Shown: positions 24,185-32,285, numbered from the stretch's first letter. The stretch is 64,000 nt of DNA from Martelella mediterranea (GCA_003001975.1 PVUG01000001.1:310001-374000), one strand, 5' to 3'. Notes: a model not told the origin generated them from the letters alone. A program made the numbers and translations.

Positions 24185-24979
24185 ATGACAGACACCGCGA
24201 CCATTCTCACGGAAATGCGCGAAAAGGCGCCGCTGGTGCAGTGCATCACCAACTATGTGGCGATGAATGTCGCCGCCAATGTGCTGCTTTCGGCCGGCGC
24301 TTCCCCGGCCATGGTGCATTGCGAGGAAGAAGCCGGCGAGTTCGCCGGACTGGCCTCCGCACTCACCGTCAATATCGGCACGCTGTCACCCCTGTGGATC
24401 GGCGGCATGAAGGCCGCTATCGACGGCGCTACGGCCAAGGGCACGCCCTGGGTTTTTGATCCTGTTGCCCATTTTGCAACGGATTTTCGCAGAAAGGCAG
24501 CCCGCGAGCTGCTTGAGCGCGGGCCGACGATCCTGCGCGGCAACGCGTCTGAAATCCTGGCCTTTTCCGGCGCCACAGGCGGCGGCAAGGGCGTGGATGC
24601 CGGTGACAGCGTGGAAGCGGCGGAGGAAACCGCCCGCCGGCTGGCGTCCGAGCGCACCATGGTAGTTGCCGTCACCGGCGAAAACGACTTTGTCACCGAC
24701 GGAACCCGCAGCGCACGCATTCACGGCGGCTCCCCGATCATGCCGAAGGTGACGGCGCTCGGCTGCGCGCTGACCTGCCTTGTCGGCGCCTTTGCGGGCA
24801 CCCGGCCGGACGATCCGTTTTCTGCAACCGTGGCCGCCCTTTCCTTCTATGCCGTCGCCGGCAGCCATGCGCATGACATCGCTGAGGGGCCCGGAACATT
24901 CGCGGTCCACTTTCTCGATCAGCTCGCATCGCTCACACCGGCGGAACTTGAAGCCGAGGCAAGGATTACCCTTTCATGA
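24185..24979 (+). CDS. thiM: Hydroxyethylthiazole kinase
   Basis: Salvage enzyme phosphorylating 4-methyl-5-(2-hydroxyethyl)thiazole with ATP. 264 residues of the ribokinase-like fold. Motifs: VQCITNYVAMNVAANVLLSAGASPAMVH at the start (substrate site), VFDPVAHFATDFRR, RGNASEI and the anion hole/catalytic loop KVTALGCALTCLVGAF; the usual catalytic Cys is in place. First gene of thiM-thiE-thiD behind the TPP riboswitch; overlaps thiE by four bases (ATGA). Confidence 0.95.
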   Translation: MTDTATILTEMREKAPLVQCITNYVAMNVAANVLLSAGASPAMVHCEEEAGEFAGLASALTVNIGTLSPLWIGGMKAAIDGATAKGTPWVFDPVAHFATDFRRKAARELLERGPTILRGNASEILAFSGATGGGKGVDAGDSVEAAEETARRLASERTMVVAVTGENDFVTDGTRSARIHGGSPIMPKVTALGCALTCLVGAFAGTRPDDPFSATVAALSFYAVAGSHAHDIAEGPGTFAVHFLDQLASLTPAELEAEARITLS

Positions 24980-25614
24980 GACCGGTTTTCGACCTTTCGC
25001 TTTATCTTGTGCTCGATCCCGTGCTTTGCAGCACCCTCGGCATGACAGAAACGACCCGGCTGGCCGTGCGCGGCGGCGCCACCATGGTCCAGCTTCGGAT
25101 GAAGGACGCCACGACGCCCGAACGGATTGCAGCCGGGCGCGAGCTGCAGCAGGTTCTGGCCGGCACGGATGCCCGCCTGATCGTCAATGACGATGTCGAA
25201 GCAGCAATCGCGCTTGGCGCAGACGGTGTCCATGTCGGTCAGTCAGACGACGACCCGATCGCCGTGCGCGAAAAAATCGGGCCGGACATGCTGCTCGGGC
25301 TTTCGATCGACAGCCGTGAGGCCGCACGGCATTTCAACCCGGCCCCGCTGGATTATATCGGCGCAGGCCCCGTTTTCGCGACCGGTACAAAACCCGGCCA
25401 TGCCGCCCCGATTGGATTTGACGGGCTTGCCGAAGTGGCGGGGCGGTCCGGCCTGCCGGTCGTGGCCATCGGCGGGTTGAAAGCCCAGCACATACCGGCC
25501 ACATTTCAGGCCGGTGCAGATGGCATCGCCGTCGTCTCGGCGATCTGCGGACAACCCGATCCCCATCACGCAGCGGTGGCTCTTTCAGTGGCCATCGGGA
25601 AGGCAAAGACATGA
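24976..25614 (+). CDS. thiE: Thiamine-phosphate synthase
   Basis: Joins the thiazole phosphate and HMP-PP into thiamine phosphate. 212 residues, TIM barrel. All hallmark motifs are present: VQLRMKD (diphosphate site), LIVNDDVEAAIALGADGVHVGQ (metal and pyrimidine site), LGLSIDS, DYIGAGPVFATGTKPGHA and VVAIGGL. Overlaps both neighbours by four bases, so the three genes are translationally coupled. Contrast with the motif-poor ThiE-like protein at 10864-11517. Confidence 0.96.
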   Translation: MRPVFDLSLYLVLDPVLCSTLGMTETTRLAVRGGATMVQLRMKDATTPERIAAGRELQQVLAGTDARLIVNDDVEAAIALGADGVHVGQSDDDPIAVREKIGPDMLLGLSIDSREAARHFNPAPLDYIGAGPVFATGTKPGHAAPIGFDGLAEVAGRSGLPVVAIGGLKAQHIPATFQAGADGIAVVSAICGQPDPHHAAVALSVAIGKAKT

Positions 25615-26411
25615 TTGCGAATATTCTTTCAATCGCCGGTTCCGACCCGTCGGGCGGCGCCGGCATTCAGGCCGACCTCAAGACCTTTTCCGCGCGCGGC
25701 ACCTATGGCATGGCGGCCATGACGGCGCTGACGGCGCAAAACACCCGTGGCGTGACCGGCGTGCATGAGGTGCCCTCAGCCTTCGTCTCCGAACAGATCA
25801 CCACAATCTTCGACGATGTTTCCGTCAGCGCGATCAAGATCGGCATGATCGCCAATGCCAATATCGCCGTTACCATCGCCGACTGCCTGCGCCACCATGT
25901 CGAAGTTCCGGTGGTGCTCGACCCCGTGATGGTGGCCAAGGGCGGCCACCGGCTTCTGCCGGAAGATGCGGTCGAGGCATTGAAGGAGCATCTGCTGCCG
26001 CTCGCCGCGCTCCTGACGCCGAACCTGCCGGAAGCGGCAGCCCTGCTGGACGAAGACGTCGCCACCGATCGCGACACGATGATCGCCCAGGCCCAGGCGT
26101 TGCGCGGTCTTGGGCCGCAAGCCGTGTTGCTGAAAGGCGGACATCTGGAGGGTGAAGACTGCCCCGATCTGCTGGTGACCGCAGAAGGCCATCAATGGCT
26201 TGAAGGCAAGCGCATCGAAACGGAAAACACCCATGGCACGGGCTGCACGCTCTCAAGTGCGATTGCCGCCGAGATCGGCAAGGGGCTTTCGCTTAGTGAT
26301 GCGGCCACAGAGGCCAAAACCTATGTCGCCGACGCCATCGCCGCATCAGACGCGCTTGCCGTCGGCTCCGGCCACGGCCCGACCCACCATTTTCACGCCT
26401 TCTGGCCGTGA
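25611..26411 (+). CDS. thiD: Hydroxymethylpyrimidine (phosphate) kinase
   Basis: Phosphorylates HMP and HMP-P to HMP-PP for thiamine salvage. 266 residues, ribokinase-like. Visible: IAGSDPSGGAGIQADLKTF, GMAAMTALTAQNT, LDPVMVAKGG and the ATP/anion-hole loop NTHGTGCTLSSAIAAEIGKG. Last gene of the riboswitch-controlled operon; no clear terminator follows in the first 100 bases. Confidence 0.96.
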   Translation: MIANILSIAGSDPSGGAGIQADLKTFSARGTYGMAAMTALTAQNTRGVTGVHEVPSAFVSEQITTIFDDVSVSAIKIGMIANANIAVTIADCLRHHVEVPVVLDPVMVAKGGHRLLPEDAVEALKEHLLPLAALLTPNLPEAAALLDEDVATDRDTMIAQAQALRGLGPQAVLLKGGHLEGEDCPDLLVTAEGHQWLEGKRIETENTHGTGCTLSSAIAAEIGKGLSLSDAATEAKTYVADAIAASDALAVGSGHGPTHHFHAFWP

Positions 26412-26483
26412 TTTCAACACAGAGTGGTGGTTAACACTCAGCCACACCCATTTGAACGCCAACAATATCCTCTTCCCATTGGT

Positions 26484-26518
26484 TTCCTGCCGGCAGCACA
26501 GTATAGTGCCGGCAGGAA
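26484..26518 (+). promoter_or_regulatory. Perfect 11-bp hairpin just before cytochrome c' gene
   Basis: ttcctgccggc pairs perfectly with gccggcaggaa, loop of 13 bases. It ends immediately before the GAAGGAGG ribosome-binding site. There is no T run, so it may protect the 5' end, be a protein-binding palindrome, or mark the end of the thi transcript. Pairing is certain; role is open. Confidence 0.45.
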
Positions 26519-26534
26519 GAGAAGGAGGAACCGA

Positions 26535-26978
26535 ATGAAGAAGCCGTTTTTGATTGCAGGCGCATTGTCGCTCTGTCTGAGCGCGGGCACCGTGATTGCA
26601 CAGGATGCTCCGCAAATACTGCGCCAGGACGACATGAAAGCCATCGGTCAGGCTGTGGGCCAGCTTGGCGCCATCGCCAAGGGCCAGAAGGCTTATGACC
26701 CGGTCGTCGTCGAGGGCGCGCTTTCATCGATTGCAACGCATGCGACCGACTTCCCGACGCATTTTCCCGAGGATTCGAAAACCGGAAACGACAGCGAGGC
26801 AAGTCCGGCGATCTGGGAAAACATGGACGACTTCACCGCCCGCTCTGAAAAACTTGCAAGCGATGCAAACGCGCTGCTGGCCGACCTGCCTGCCGATCAG
26901 GCCGCCGTCGGCCAGGCGATGCGGACGCTTGGCGCAAACTGCGGCGCCTGTCACGAAATCTATCGCGTCAAGAACTGA
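26535..26978 (+). CDS. Cytochrome c' family protein
   Basis: 147 residues exported to the periplasm: signal peptide MKKPFLIAGALSLCLSAGTVIAQ, then a four-helix-bundle domain with the single heme motif CGACH at residues 136-140 near the C-terminus, as in cytochrome c'. These proteins bind NO or take part in nitrosative-stress tolerance or electron transfer; no axial methionine is evident, as expected. GAAGGAGG lies before the ATG. 59 bases upstream of the diheme cytochrome gene on the same strand, so probably one operon, with no dedicated dehydrogenase nearby. Confidence 0.88.
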   Translation: MKKPFLIAGALSLCLSAGTVIAQDAPQILRQDDMKAIGQAVGQLGAIAKGQKAYDPVVVEGALSSIATHATDFPTHFPEDSKTGNDSEASPAIWENMDDFTARSEKLASDANALLADLPADQAAVGQAMRTLGANCGACHEIYRVKN

Positions 26979-27037
26979 CGAATGCAGCCTTCTGGCCGGT
27001 TTTACCGGTGGCGGGCGGTTTGTGAAGGAGCCAGAGC

Positions 27038-27946
27038 GTGAAGCGCATTACCATCGGGGTTCTGATCGTTGCCGCCCTGTTCATGGGGGCAGCGTTTGTG
27101 GTTGCGTTGACGCCGCCGAAACTTGATCCCGACGACCTTCGCAACATTGCCGGCGCCAATGTGCAGAACGGCGAGAAGGTGTTCTGGGCAAGCGGATGTG
27201 CCGGCTGCCATGCTGCACCGGGCGCCACGGGCGACGACAGGCTGGTTCTGGCCGGCGGTCTGGGGCTCGACAGCCATTACGGCACGTTCCACGCACCCAA
27301 CATTTCCCCCGACAAGGAACACGGGATTGGCGACTGGACCTTCTACGAATTCGCCAACGCGATGAAGAAAGGCATTGGCCGGCACGGTGAAAACCTCTAT
27401 CCATCCCTGCCCTACACATCCTATGTCCGCATGAACAATCAGGACATCAGGGACCTTCACGCTTTTCTCATGACGCTGCCCGAAAGCAGTGCACCGAGCA
27501 AACCGCACGACATCACCTTTCCCTTCAATATCCGGCTGTCGGTTTCCTTCTGGAAGCTGCTCTATTTTGACAGTGAATCACCGGCACAGCTGGAGAACGT
27601 CACACCGGATGTGCTGCGCGGGCAGTATCTCGTCGAAGGCCCGGCCCATTGCGGGGAGTGCCACACACCGCGCAACCTGTTCGGCGGGCTGAAATATGAC
27701 CACTGGCTGGAAGGCGGGCCCAATCCGGAAGGCGGCGACGGCATTGTGCCCGATATCACACCAGGCTCCGCCGATATCGGCGACTGGACGGCAAGCGAAA
27801 TCGCCGACTATCTCGAAACCGGCTTTACGCCCGATTACGACACGGTCGGCGGTTCGATGGTGGAGGTGCAGAAGAATATTTCGCATCTGTCACGCGCCGA
27901 TCTGGAGGCGATCGGCGCGTATCTGAAAGCCATTCCGGCAAACTGA
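27038..27946 (+). CDS. Diheme cytochrome c, membrane-anchored
   Basis: 302 residues with an N-terminal hydrophobic signal-anchor (residues 4-24) and two cytochrome c domains: first heme CAGCH at 54-58 and second CGECH at 205-209, each followed by class I features such as PNISPDKEHGIGDWT and PDITPGSADIGDWT with DLEAIGAYLKAIP at the end. Resembles the diheme electron-transfer subunits of membrane alcohol or aldehyde dehydrogenases. The catalytic partner is missing here, so the electron donor is unknown. Downstream of a cytochrome c' gene. Confidence 0.88.
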   Translation: MKRITIGVLIVAALFMGAAFVVALTPPKLDPDDLRNIAGANVQNGEKVFWASGCAGCHAAPGATGDDRLVLAGGLGLDSHYGTFHAPNISPDKEHGIGDWTFYEFANAMKKGIGRHGENLYPSLPYTSYVRMNNQDIRDLHAFLMTLPESSAPSKPHDITFPFNIRLSVSFWKLLYFDSESPAQLENVTPDVLRGQYLVEGPAHCGECHTPRNLFGGLKYDHWLEGGPNPEGGDGIVPDITPGSADIGDWTASEIADYLETGFTPDYDTVGGSMVEVQKNISHLSRADLEAIGAYLKAIPAN

Positions 27947-27959
27947 AGAACCGGCCCGC

Positions 27960-28451
27960 TCAGGCCAGTGTCTGCAGATAGCGCATGCCCGTCACCGGTC
28001 GGGCAACAAACTCCATCTGCTGATAAAACTGGTGCGCCCTGGTGTTGCCCGTGGCGGCGCTGACCGACATGTAGGCACAGCCGGCCGCCTTTGCAAAATC
28101 ACGCGCGCGGGCAATCAGGTGCTGACCGACGCCATGATTGCGATGACCGTCACGCACGAACAGGTGATGCAGGTCCATGCCGCGCTTGCCCTGCTGGGCC
28201 CTGTAGAGCGGGGTCATGAGCGCATAGCCCAGAAGCGTGGATCCGCTGTCGGCCACAAGCGCGGTTACCCACGGCGCGGGGCCGAAAAGGTCGCGCCTCA
28301 GGCTTTCGGCGCTCGTTTCCAGCACATCGTCGTGAAACGCGGCCAGAAGGCCGATCATTTCGAGAATTTGGGGAATATCGGCCTCGACCGCTTTTCTGAT
28401 GGTCATCAGAGCGGGTCGTTCCAGCGAAATTTCGTCTTGATCTTCAGTCAT
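27960..28451 (-). CDS. GNAT family N-acetyltransferase
   Basis: 163 residues with a single GNAT domain: MTIRKAVEADIPQILEMIG at residue 16 start, the acetyl-CoA-binding loop VRDGHRNHGVGQHLIARA and the closing YMSVSAATGNTRAHQFYQQMEF. Substrate unknown. Translation may start at residue 1 (ATG 28451) or at the inner MTIRKA methionine where the fold begins. Convergent with the cytochrome operon with only 13 bases between stops. The 198 bases upstream contain no gene. Confidence 0.82.
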   Translation of the reverse strand: MTEDQDEISLERPALMTIRKAVEADIPQILEMIGLLAAFHDDVLETSAESLRRDLFGPAPWVTALVADSGSTLLGYALMTPLYRAQQGKRGMDLHHLFVRDGHRNHGVGQHLIARARDFAKAAGCAYMSVSAATGNTRAHQFYQQMEFVARPVTGMRYLQTLA

Positions 28452-28649
28452 TGTCGTCCCTTGGCTTTCCTTGCAGTGCCGTCCGGGACGTTATGTTTTC
28501 AACACCTTGCCGCCCCAGGCGGCCGGTGATGAACATGATCAATCGCGGCCGCTCCTATTGGAACAGCCAAAAATACGCACGAGAATGGGTCACGATCTTG
28601 ATCATGAATTTCAGATGCGCCGAAACGCCGGATTTGTCAATTGAAAAAG

Positions 28650-29066
28650 TCAGACATGCTCGCGGCTGCAAAGACCATGATCGGCAAGGGAGCGGATCAC
28701 ATAGCATTCGCCGACCGCGTGGCCCTCGCAATGGCTGGTGATGCGTGCAAGCTCGGCCTCCAGCCGCTTCAGCTGTGCGATCTTCCCGCGCACCTGGGCC
28801 AGATGGTCACGGGCAATGGCATCTGCGCGGTCACAAGGCTTTTCGGGGTGGGCCGACAATTCCAGCAGTTCGCGAATGGCATCAACCCTGATGCCGAGAT
28901 CGCGGGCATGGCGGATGAAGGTCAGTCGGCTTTCATCGTCTGAGCCGTAGCGGCGTTGATTGCCCTCGGATCGCTCGGCCGGCGCAATCAGCCCGTTCTG
29001 CTCGTAATAACGGATCGTCGGCACCTTGACACCGGTGCGCCGGGAAAGTTCGCCAATGGAAAACAT
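28650..29066 (-). CDS. MerR-family metal-responsive regulator (PbrR/CadR/ZntR-like)
   Basis: 138 residues: winged HTH (FSIGELSRRTGVKVPTIRYYEQNGLI), dimer helix and metal loop. Cysteines at 78, 113, 121 and 133: the first three are at positions typical of Pb/Cd/Zn-sensing MerR proteins such as PbrR and ZntR. It probably senses a divalent metal and untwists the 19-bp-spacer promoter to turn on the cation transporter gene opposite. Start chosen at MFSIGEL, where the HTH begins; an upstream extension of 36 residues overlaps that promoter and was rejected. Confidence 0.87.
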   Translation of the reverse strand: MFSIGELSRRTGVKVPTIRYYEQNGLIAPAERSEGNQRRYGSDDESRLTFIRHARDLGIRVDAIRELLELSAHPEKPCDRADAIARDHLAQVRGKIAQLKRLEAELARITSHCEGHAVGECYVIRSLADHGLCSREHV

Positions 29067-29082
29067 CGCCTCAAAAAACCTC

Positions 29083-29113
29083 TTGAACCTATAGTCGCTT
29101 GAGGAATTATGGT
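29083..29113 (+). promoter_or_regulatory. MerR-type promoter with 19-bp spacer
   Basis: TTGAAC and TATGGT separated by exactly 19 bases, reading into the cation transporter gene. The spacer holds an imperfect dyad CCTATAG-TCG-CTTGAGG. A lengthened spacer with a central dyad is the mark of promoters activated by MerR proteins. Seen in sequence; regulation inferred. Confidence 0.7.
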
Positions 29114-29147
29114 GCCGTCCGTGAGCAAAAACAACAGGTAACGGATC

Positions 29148-29846
29148 ATGAGTGCGTGCTGCGGACAAGACCACGGCCCCTTTGACGGCATGTCGAACGC
29201 CTACAAGAAGCGACTATGGATCGTCATCGCCCTGAATGCGGCAATGTTCGTCGTGGAGATGGCGGCCGGGCAGGCTGCGCGGTCACAGGCGCTGCAGGCG
29301 GACGCGCTGGATTTCTTCGCCGATGCGTTGACCTACGGCATCTCCATGGCGGTGATCGGCACATCGTTGCGGACCCGCTCCATGGCGGCCGCTGCCAAGG
29401 GCGCGAGCCTGTTTCTCATGGGGCTTTGGGTGTTCGGCTCGACTGTCTGGCGTGTTTTCGGCGCCGGTGTTCCCGAGGCCCCGGTCATGGGCATCATCGG
29501 ACTGCTGGCGCTTGCCGCCAATCTTGCGACGGTGCTGTTGCTTGTCAGCTACAAGGACGGCGACGCCAATGTTCGCTCGGTCTGGCTTTGCTCGCGCAAT
29601 GACGCGATCGGCAATGTCGTCGTCATGATCGCCGCACTTGGCGTCTGGGGGGCGCATTCGGCATGGCCGGACCTCGCCGTCGCCTTCGTCATGGCGGGCC
29701 TGTTCCTGACCTCCGCCTTTCAGATCCTCACACAGTCCTGGCGGGAATACCGGGCGGGCGGCGAGACACCCGGCGACAACAATGCAGCCGATGCGCAATG
29801 CGGAGACGGCTGCTGCGACCACCCGACAAGCGAGCGCCAATCCTGA
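29148..29846 (+). CDS. Cation transporter, CDF-like with altered metal site
   Basis: 232 residues, about six membrane helices of the cation diffusion facilitator type, lacking the usual cytoplasmic C-terminal domain. The TM2 site, normally HxxxD, reads LDFFADAL (DxxxD), and the TM5 site reads NDAIGNVV (D-x3-N). Cys/His clusters stand at both ends: SACCGQDHG at the start and CGDGCCDHP near the end, probably for metal capture. With a PbrR/CadR-like regulator beside it, efflux of Cd, Pb, Zn or Co is likely; the metal is not decided. The gene sits behind the 19-bp-spacer promoter. Confidence 0.83.
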   Translation: MSACCGQDHGPFDGMSNAYKKRLWIVIALNAAMFVVEMAAGQAARSQALQADALDFFADALTYGISMAVIGTSLRTRSMAAAAKGASLFLMGLWVFGSTVWRVFGAGVPEAPVMGIIGLLALAANLATVLLLVSYKDGDANVRSVWLCSRNDAIGNVVVMIAALGVWGAHSAWPDLAVAFVMAGLFLTSAFQILTQSWREYRAGGETPGDNNAADAQCGDGCCDHPTSERQS

Positions 29847-29847
29847 T

Positions 29848-29877
29848 AAAAAAGCCCGGAACAGCGTGTCCGGGCTT
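29848..29877 (-). terminator. Shared terminator, ilvE and cation transporter
   Basis: Nine-base-pair stem aagcccgga / tccgggctt with an A run on its left, giving a T run for the minus-strand ilvE; lies directly after the transporter stop. Confidence 0.8.
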
Positions 29878-29904
29878 CCTCATTCACGACCTGATTGGCC
29901 AGTC

Positions 29905-30780
29905 TTATTTGCAGGTGGCCCGGGCCCAGTCCATGTAAAGCGACATCGCCTTCTTCGCCATCGGGCCAAGCGCGTAATCGCGCTCATCGAGCTTGGTGAC
30001 CGGCACGACCTTGTTGTAATTGCCGGTCAGGAACAGTTCGTCGGCCTCCATGAATTCCTTGACCGTCAGCGTACGCTCTTCGGCGGGAATGCCGTTTTCG
30101 CGGAACAGTTTGAGGATGCGGCGGCGGGTGATGCCGGCCAGGAAGCAGCCATTGTCGGCCGGCGTCATCGGAATTCCGTCCTTGACCAGAAAGATATTGG
30201 CCGACGCGGTTTCGGCGACATTGCCGTTGATGTCGCAGGCAAGGGCATTGTCAAACCCGCGGCTGCGCGCCTCCAGCATCATCCGTCCGGAATTCGGATA
30301 AAGGCTGCCAGCCTTGGCGTGGGTCATCGCGACCTCCGGCGAGGGACGGCGGAAGGGCGACAGGGTCAGCGTGACCGGCTGGGTCGAACGCATCGGCGTT
30401 TCGAACAGGCAAAGCGCGAACCGCGTCGACGCAGGGTCGGCCGGCACGAGACCGGCAAGCCCGTGTTCGGCCCAGTACATCGGCTTGATATAGACGGCTT
30501 CCGCCCCCTTGAAGCGCTTCAGCCCTTCCCAGACCAGCGCCTCGATTTCCTCTGATGTATGTGTCGGTTCAAGGCCGAGCGCGCGCGCCGAACGGTTGAT
30601 GCGCTTGCAGTGCTCGTCGAGATCCGGCGCCATGCCTTCAAAAAAGCGCGCGCCGTCGAACACGGTCGAGGCAAGCCACATCGCGTGCGAGGTCGGGCCG
30701 ATCAGCGGCGGATTGCCGGGAAGCCACTCACCATCGACATGGGTCCAGGTTTCCGAAGACGGGGAAGTATCGACTGCCAT
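29905..30780 (-). CDS. ilvE: Branched-chain amino acid aminotransferase
   Basis: PLP enzyme moving the amino group between glutamate and the keto acids of leucine, isoleucine and valine. 291 residues, class IV fold: WLASTVFDGARFFEG, the catalytic lysine in THAKAGSLYPNSGRM, the PLP-anchoring NVAETASANIFLVKDG and GITRRRILKLF. ATG 30780 has AAGGAG six bases before; the open frame runs 40 codons further without support. Monocistronic. It could serve valine degradation with mmsA, although the gene is housekeeping by nature. Confidence 0.92.
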   Translation of the reverse strand: MAVDTSPSSETWTHVDGEWLPGNPPLIGPTSHAMWLASTVFDGARFFEGMAPDLDEHCKRINRSARALGLEPTHTSEEIEALVWEGLKRFKGAEAVYIKPMYWAEHGLAGLVPADPASTRFALCLFETPMRSTQPVTLTLSPFRRPSPEVAMTHAKAGSLYPNSGRMMLEARSRGFDNALACDINGNVAETASANIFLVKDGIPMTPADNGCFLAGITRRRILKLFRENGIPAEERTLTVKEFMEADELFLTGNYNKVVPVTKLDERDYALGPMAKKAMSLYMDWARATCK

Positions 30781-30973
30781 TTCATTCTCCTTGCAACGCC
30801 GCATGCTCTTCGAAAAGCGCCTGCACGATCGGTCACTGGGAAAACGGGCCGGAATGTCAGCGTGCGCGGGAAGAAGGCGGCGGGAATTCAATGCCGACAA
30901 TCAAGACGTCGCTTGCACCAAGGTCAAGCAGAAAGTTTGCGCATGGCATTTTCGATGGCGGCATTGCCGCAGA
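30781..30973. other. Intergenic stretch upstream of ilvE
   Basis: Holds the ilvE promoter region. No convincing gene on either strand: frames seen here lack ribosome-binding sites and family features. The whole ilvE-ohr gap is 434 bases and also contains a hairpin (30974-31003) and repeat copy C. Confidence 0.6.
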
Positions 30974-31003
30974 ATAGAAAAGCCGGCGGAATGTCCGCCG
31001 GCT
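30974..31003 (-). terminator. Candidate terminator
   Basis: Ten-base-pair perfect stem agccggcgga / tccgccggct with a three-base loop; on the minus strand it is followed by TTTTCTATTC. May end readthrough from ohr or the repeat before ilvE. Confidence 0.6.
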
Positions 31004-31073
31004 CAGACTGCTGACAAACCCGAAGACGTGCGGGTTGCCACCTCCGTCAGCCATCCCCACAGGCGTCATGCTC

Positions 31074-31205
31074 GGACGTGATCCGAGCATCCATTCCGCT
31101 CAGCCCTTTGATAAGAAAAGGTTTCGAGCAAGCATACAGCGTGTAGCCCTGGATCCTCGGGTCAAGCCCGAGGACGACCCGGAGTGAGGGGCAGCTTGTC
31201 AACAA
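31074..31205. repeat. Dispersed inverted-repeat element, copy C
   Basis: Left arm gtcatgctcggacgtgatcc and right arm cctcgggtcaagcccgagga show the same two-palindrome design as copies A and B; the right border ggagtgaggggcagcttgtc nearly equals that of copy A. The core differs, so the family is mosaic. Lies right behind ohr. Confidence 0.7.
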
Positions 31206-31214
31206 AACCTGTCC

Positions 31215-31643
31215 TCAGTCGGCAAGCGACACCGGGACTTCATAGTTCACGCGCAGGGCATGGCTGTAGGGGCAGACGATGTGGGCCTGCTTGACCAGGC
31301 TTTCGGCCGTATCGCGGTCGAGACCGGGCAGAGAAACGGTCAGTTCAGCTTCGATCCCGAAGCCCTCGCCATCGTCACGCGGGCCAACGCCGACGGTTGC
31401 CGTTACCGTGGTGTTTTCCGGCAGTTCGACCTTCTTCTTGCCCGCGACATTGTGGAGCGCGGAGTTGAAGCAGGCGGCGTAACCGGCCGCAAAAAGCTGT
31501 TCCGGATTGGCGCCTTCGCCGCCGGCGCCACCCATTTCCTTCGGCAGGGCCAGGTTGACTTCGAATGCGCCGTCTTCGGTGCGGGCGCTACCTTCGCGGC
31601 CGCCGGTGGATGTGGCTTTGGTGGTGTAAAGCGTCTTGATCAT
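31215..31643 (-). CDS. ohr: Organic hydroperoxide resistance protein
   Basis: Thiol peroxidase of the Ohr/OsmC family, reducing organic hydroperoxides. 142 residues with both redox cysteines, Cys58 (AACFNSAL) and Cys124 (HIVCPYSHALR), and the N-terminal YTTKATSTGGREG. Divergent from ohrR, sharing an AT-rich gap of 174 bases with an OhrR-like palindrome, so it should be induced by organic peroxides. Confidence 0.95.
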   Translation of the reverse strand: MIKTLYTTKATSTGGREGSARTEDGAFEVNLALPKEMGGAGGEGANPEQLFAAGYAACFNSALHNVAGKKKVELPENTTVTATVGVGPRDDGEGFGIEAELTVSLPGLDRDTAESLVKQAHIVCPYSHALRVNYEVPVSLAD

Positions 31644-31758
31644 GGCATTACTCCTTTGCGGCGACAGATCGCCTTTTCGAGAAAATTCCCGTTTCCTTAA
31701 CGACGCAGCAGGACCGCTTTGCGTTCCATTCAGCGCCGGGTATATTTTACATAGTGCA

Positions 31759-31769
31759 CAATTTAATTG
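31759..31769. promoter_or_regulatory. OhrR-like operator palindrome
   Basis: CAATT-T-AATTG, an 11-bp perfect palindrome inside CACAATTTAATTGCT, similar to the TACAATT..AATTGTA boxes of OhrR. Between the divergent ohr and ohrR, about 50 bases before ohrR. Confidence 0.5.
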
Positions 31770-31817
31770 CTTACAATATTATTTTGCAAATTTTATTATC
31801 GGCATTACATTTCGAGC

Positions 31818-32285
31818 ATGACCGATGATGACGACCTGACATTCCTGCCCCGCATCGACAACCAGCTCTGCTTTGCCGTCTATGCAACCGAGCATGCTTT
31901 TGCGCGCGCCTACAAGCCGCTGTTGTCGCAGCTGGGGCTGACCTATCCGCAATATCTGGTGATGATGGCCCTTTGGGAACACCGCACGCTTTCGGTAAAC
32001 GCGATCGGCGCGCGGCTCGGTCTGGATTCCGGCACGCTGTCTCCCCTCCTCAAGCGGCTGGAAACAACAGGTTATATCGCCAGACGGCGAGCGCAGGACG
32101 ACGAGCGGCGCGTCGAAATCACACTGACGCCGAGGGGCCGGGAGATCAAAAGCGACGCCGAGACGATCGCCCGCTCGATTGCCGCAAAGACCGGCTGCAC
32201 GGCCGAAGAAGCCCGCGACCTGCACGCACGGCTGAACACGCTGCGCCAGAACCTGCTGGCGGCTGAAGGCGAACAGTCAGGGTAA
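31818..32285 (+). CDS. ohrR: MarR-family organic-peroxide sensor OhrR
   Basis: 155 residues with MarR winged-helix fold. The reactive cysteine (Cys18) lies in IDNQLCFAVYATEHAFARAYK, the position that senses organic hydroperoxide in OhrR. DNA-binding wing: GLDSGTLSPLLKRLETTGYI and RAQDDERRVEI. A second cysteine (KTGCTAEE) near residue 127 may permit intersubunit disulfide as in two-Cys OhrR. Represses ohr and itself. Start MTDDDDLTFL was chosen on family fit over an ATG 17 codons upstream in AT-rich promoter DNA. Its 3' end overlaps the convergent asparaginase by nine bases. Confidence 0.92.
   Translation: MTDDDDLTFLPRIDNQLCFAVYATEHAFARAYKPLLSQLGLTYPQYLVMMALWEHRTLSVNAIGARLGLDSGTLSPLLKRLETTGYIARRRAQDDERRVEITLTPRGREIKSDAETIARSIAAKTGCTAEEARDLHARLNTLRQNLLAAEGEQSG

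Noticed and set aside
28452-28649. Possible anaerobox (gatcttgatcatg and gatcaat near 28536 and 28595)
   Set aside because: Only half-sites; neither reaches TTGAT-N4-ATCAA with correct spacing.
30857-31090. Small minus-strand frame of 77 codons in the ilvE-ohr gap
   Set aside because: It starts in repeat copy C and crosses a hairpin; no ribosome-binding site and an arginine-rich, featureless product.
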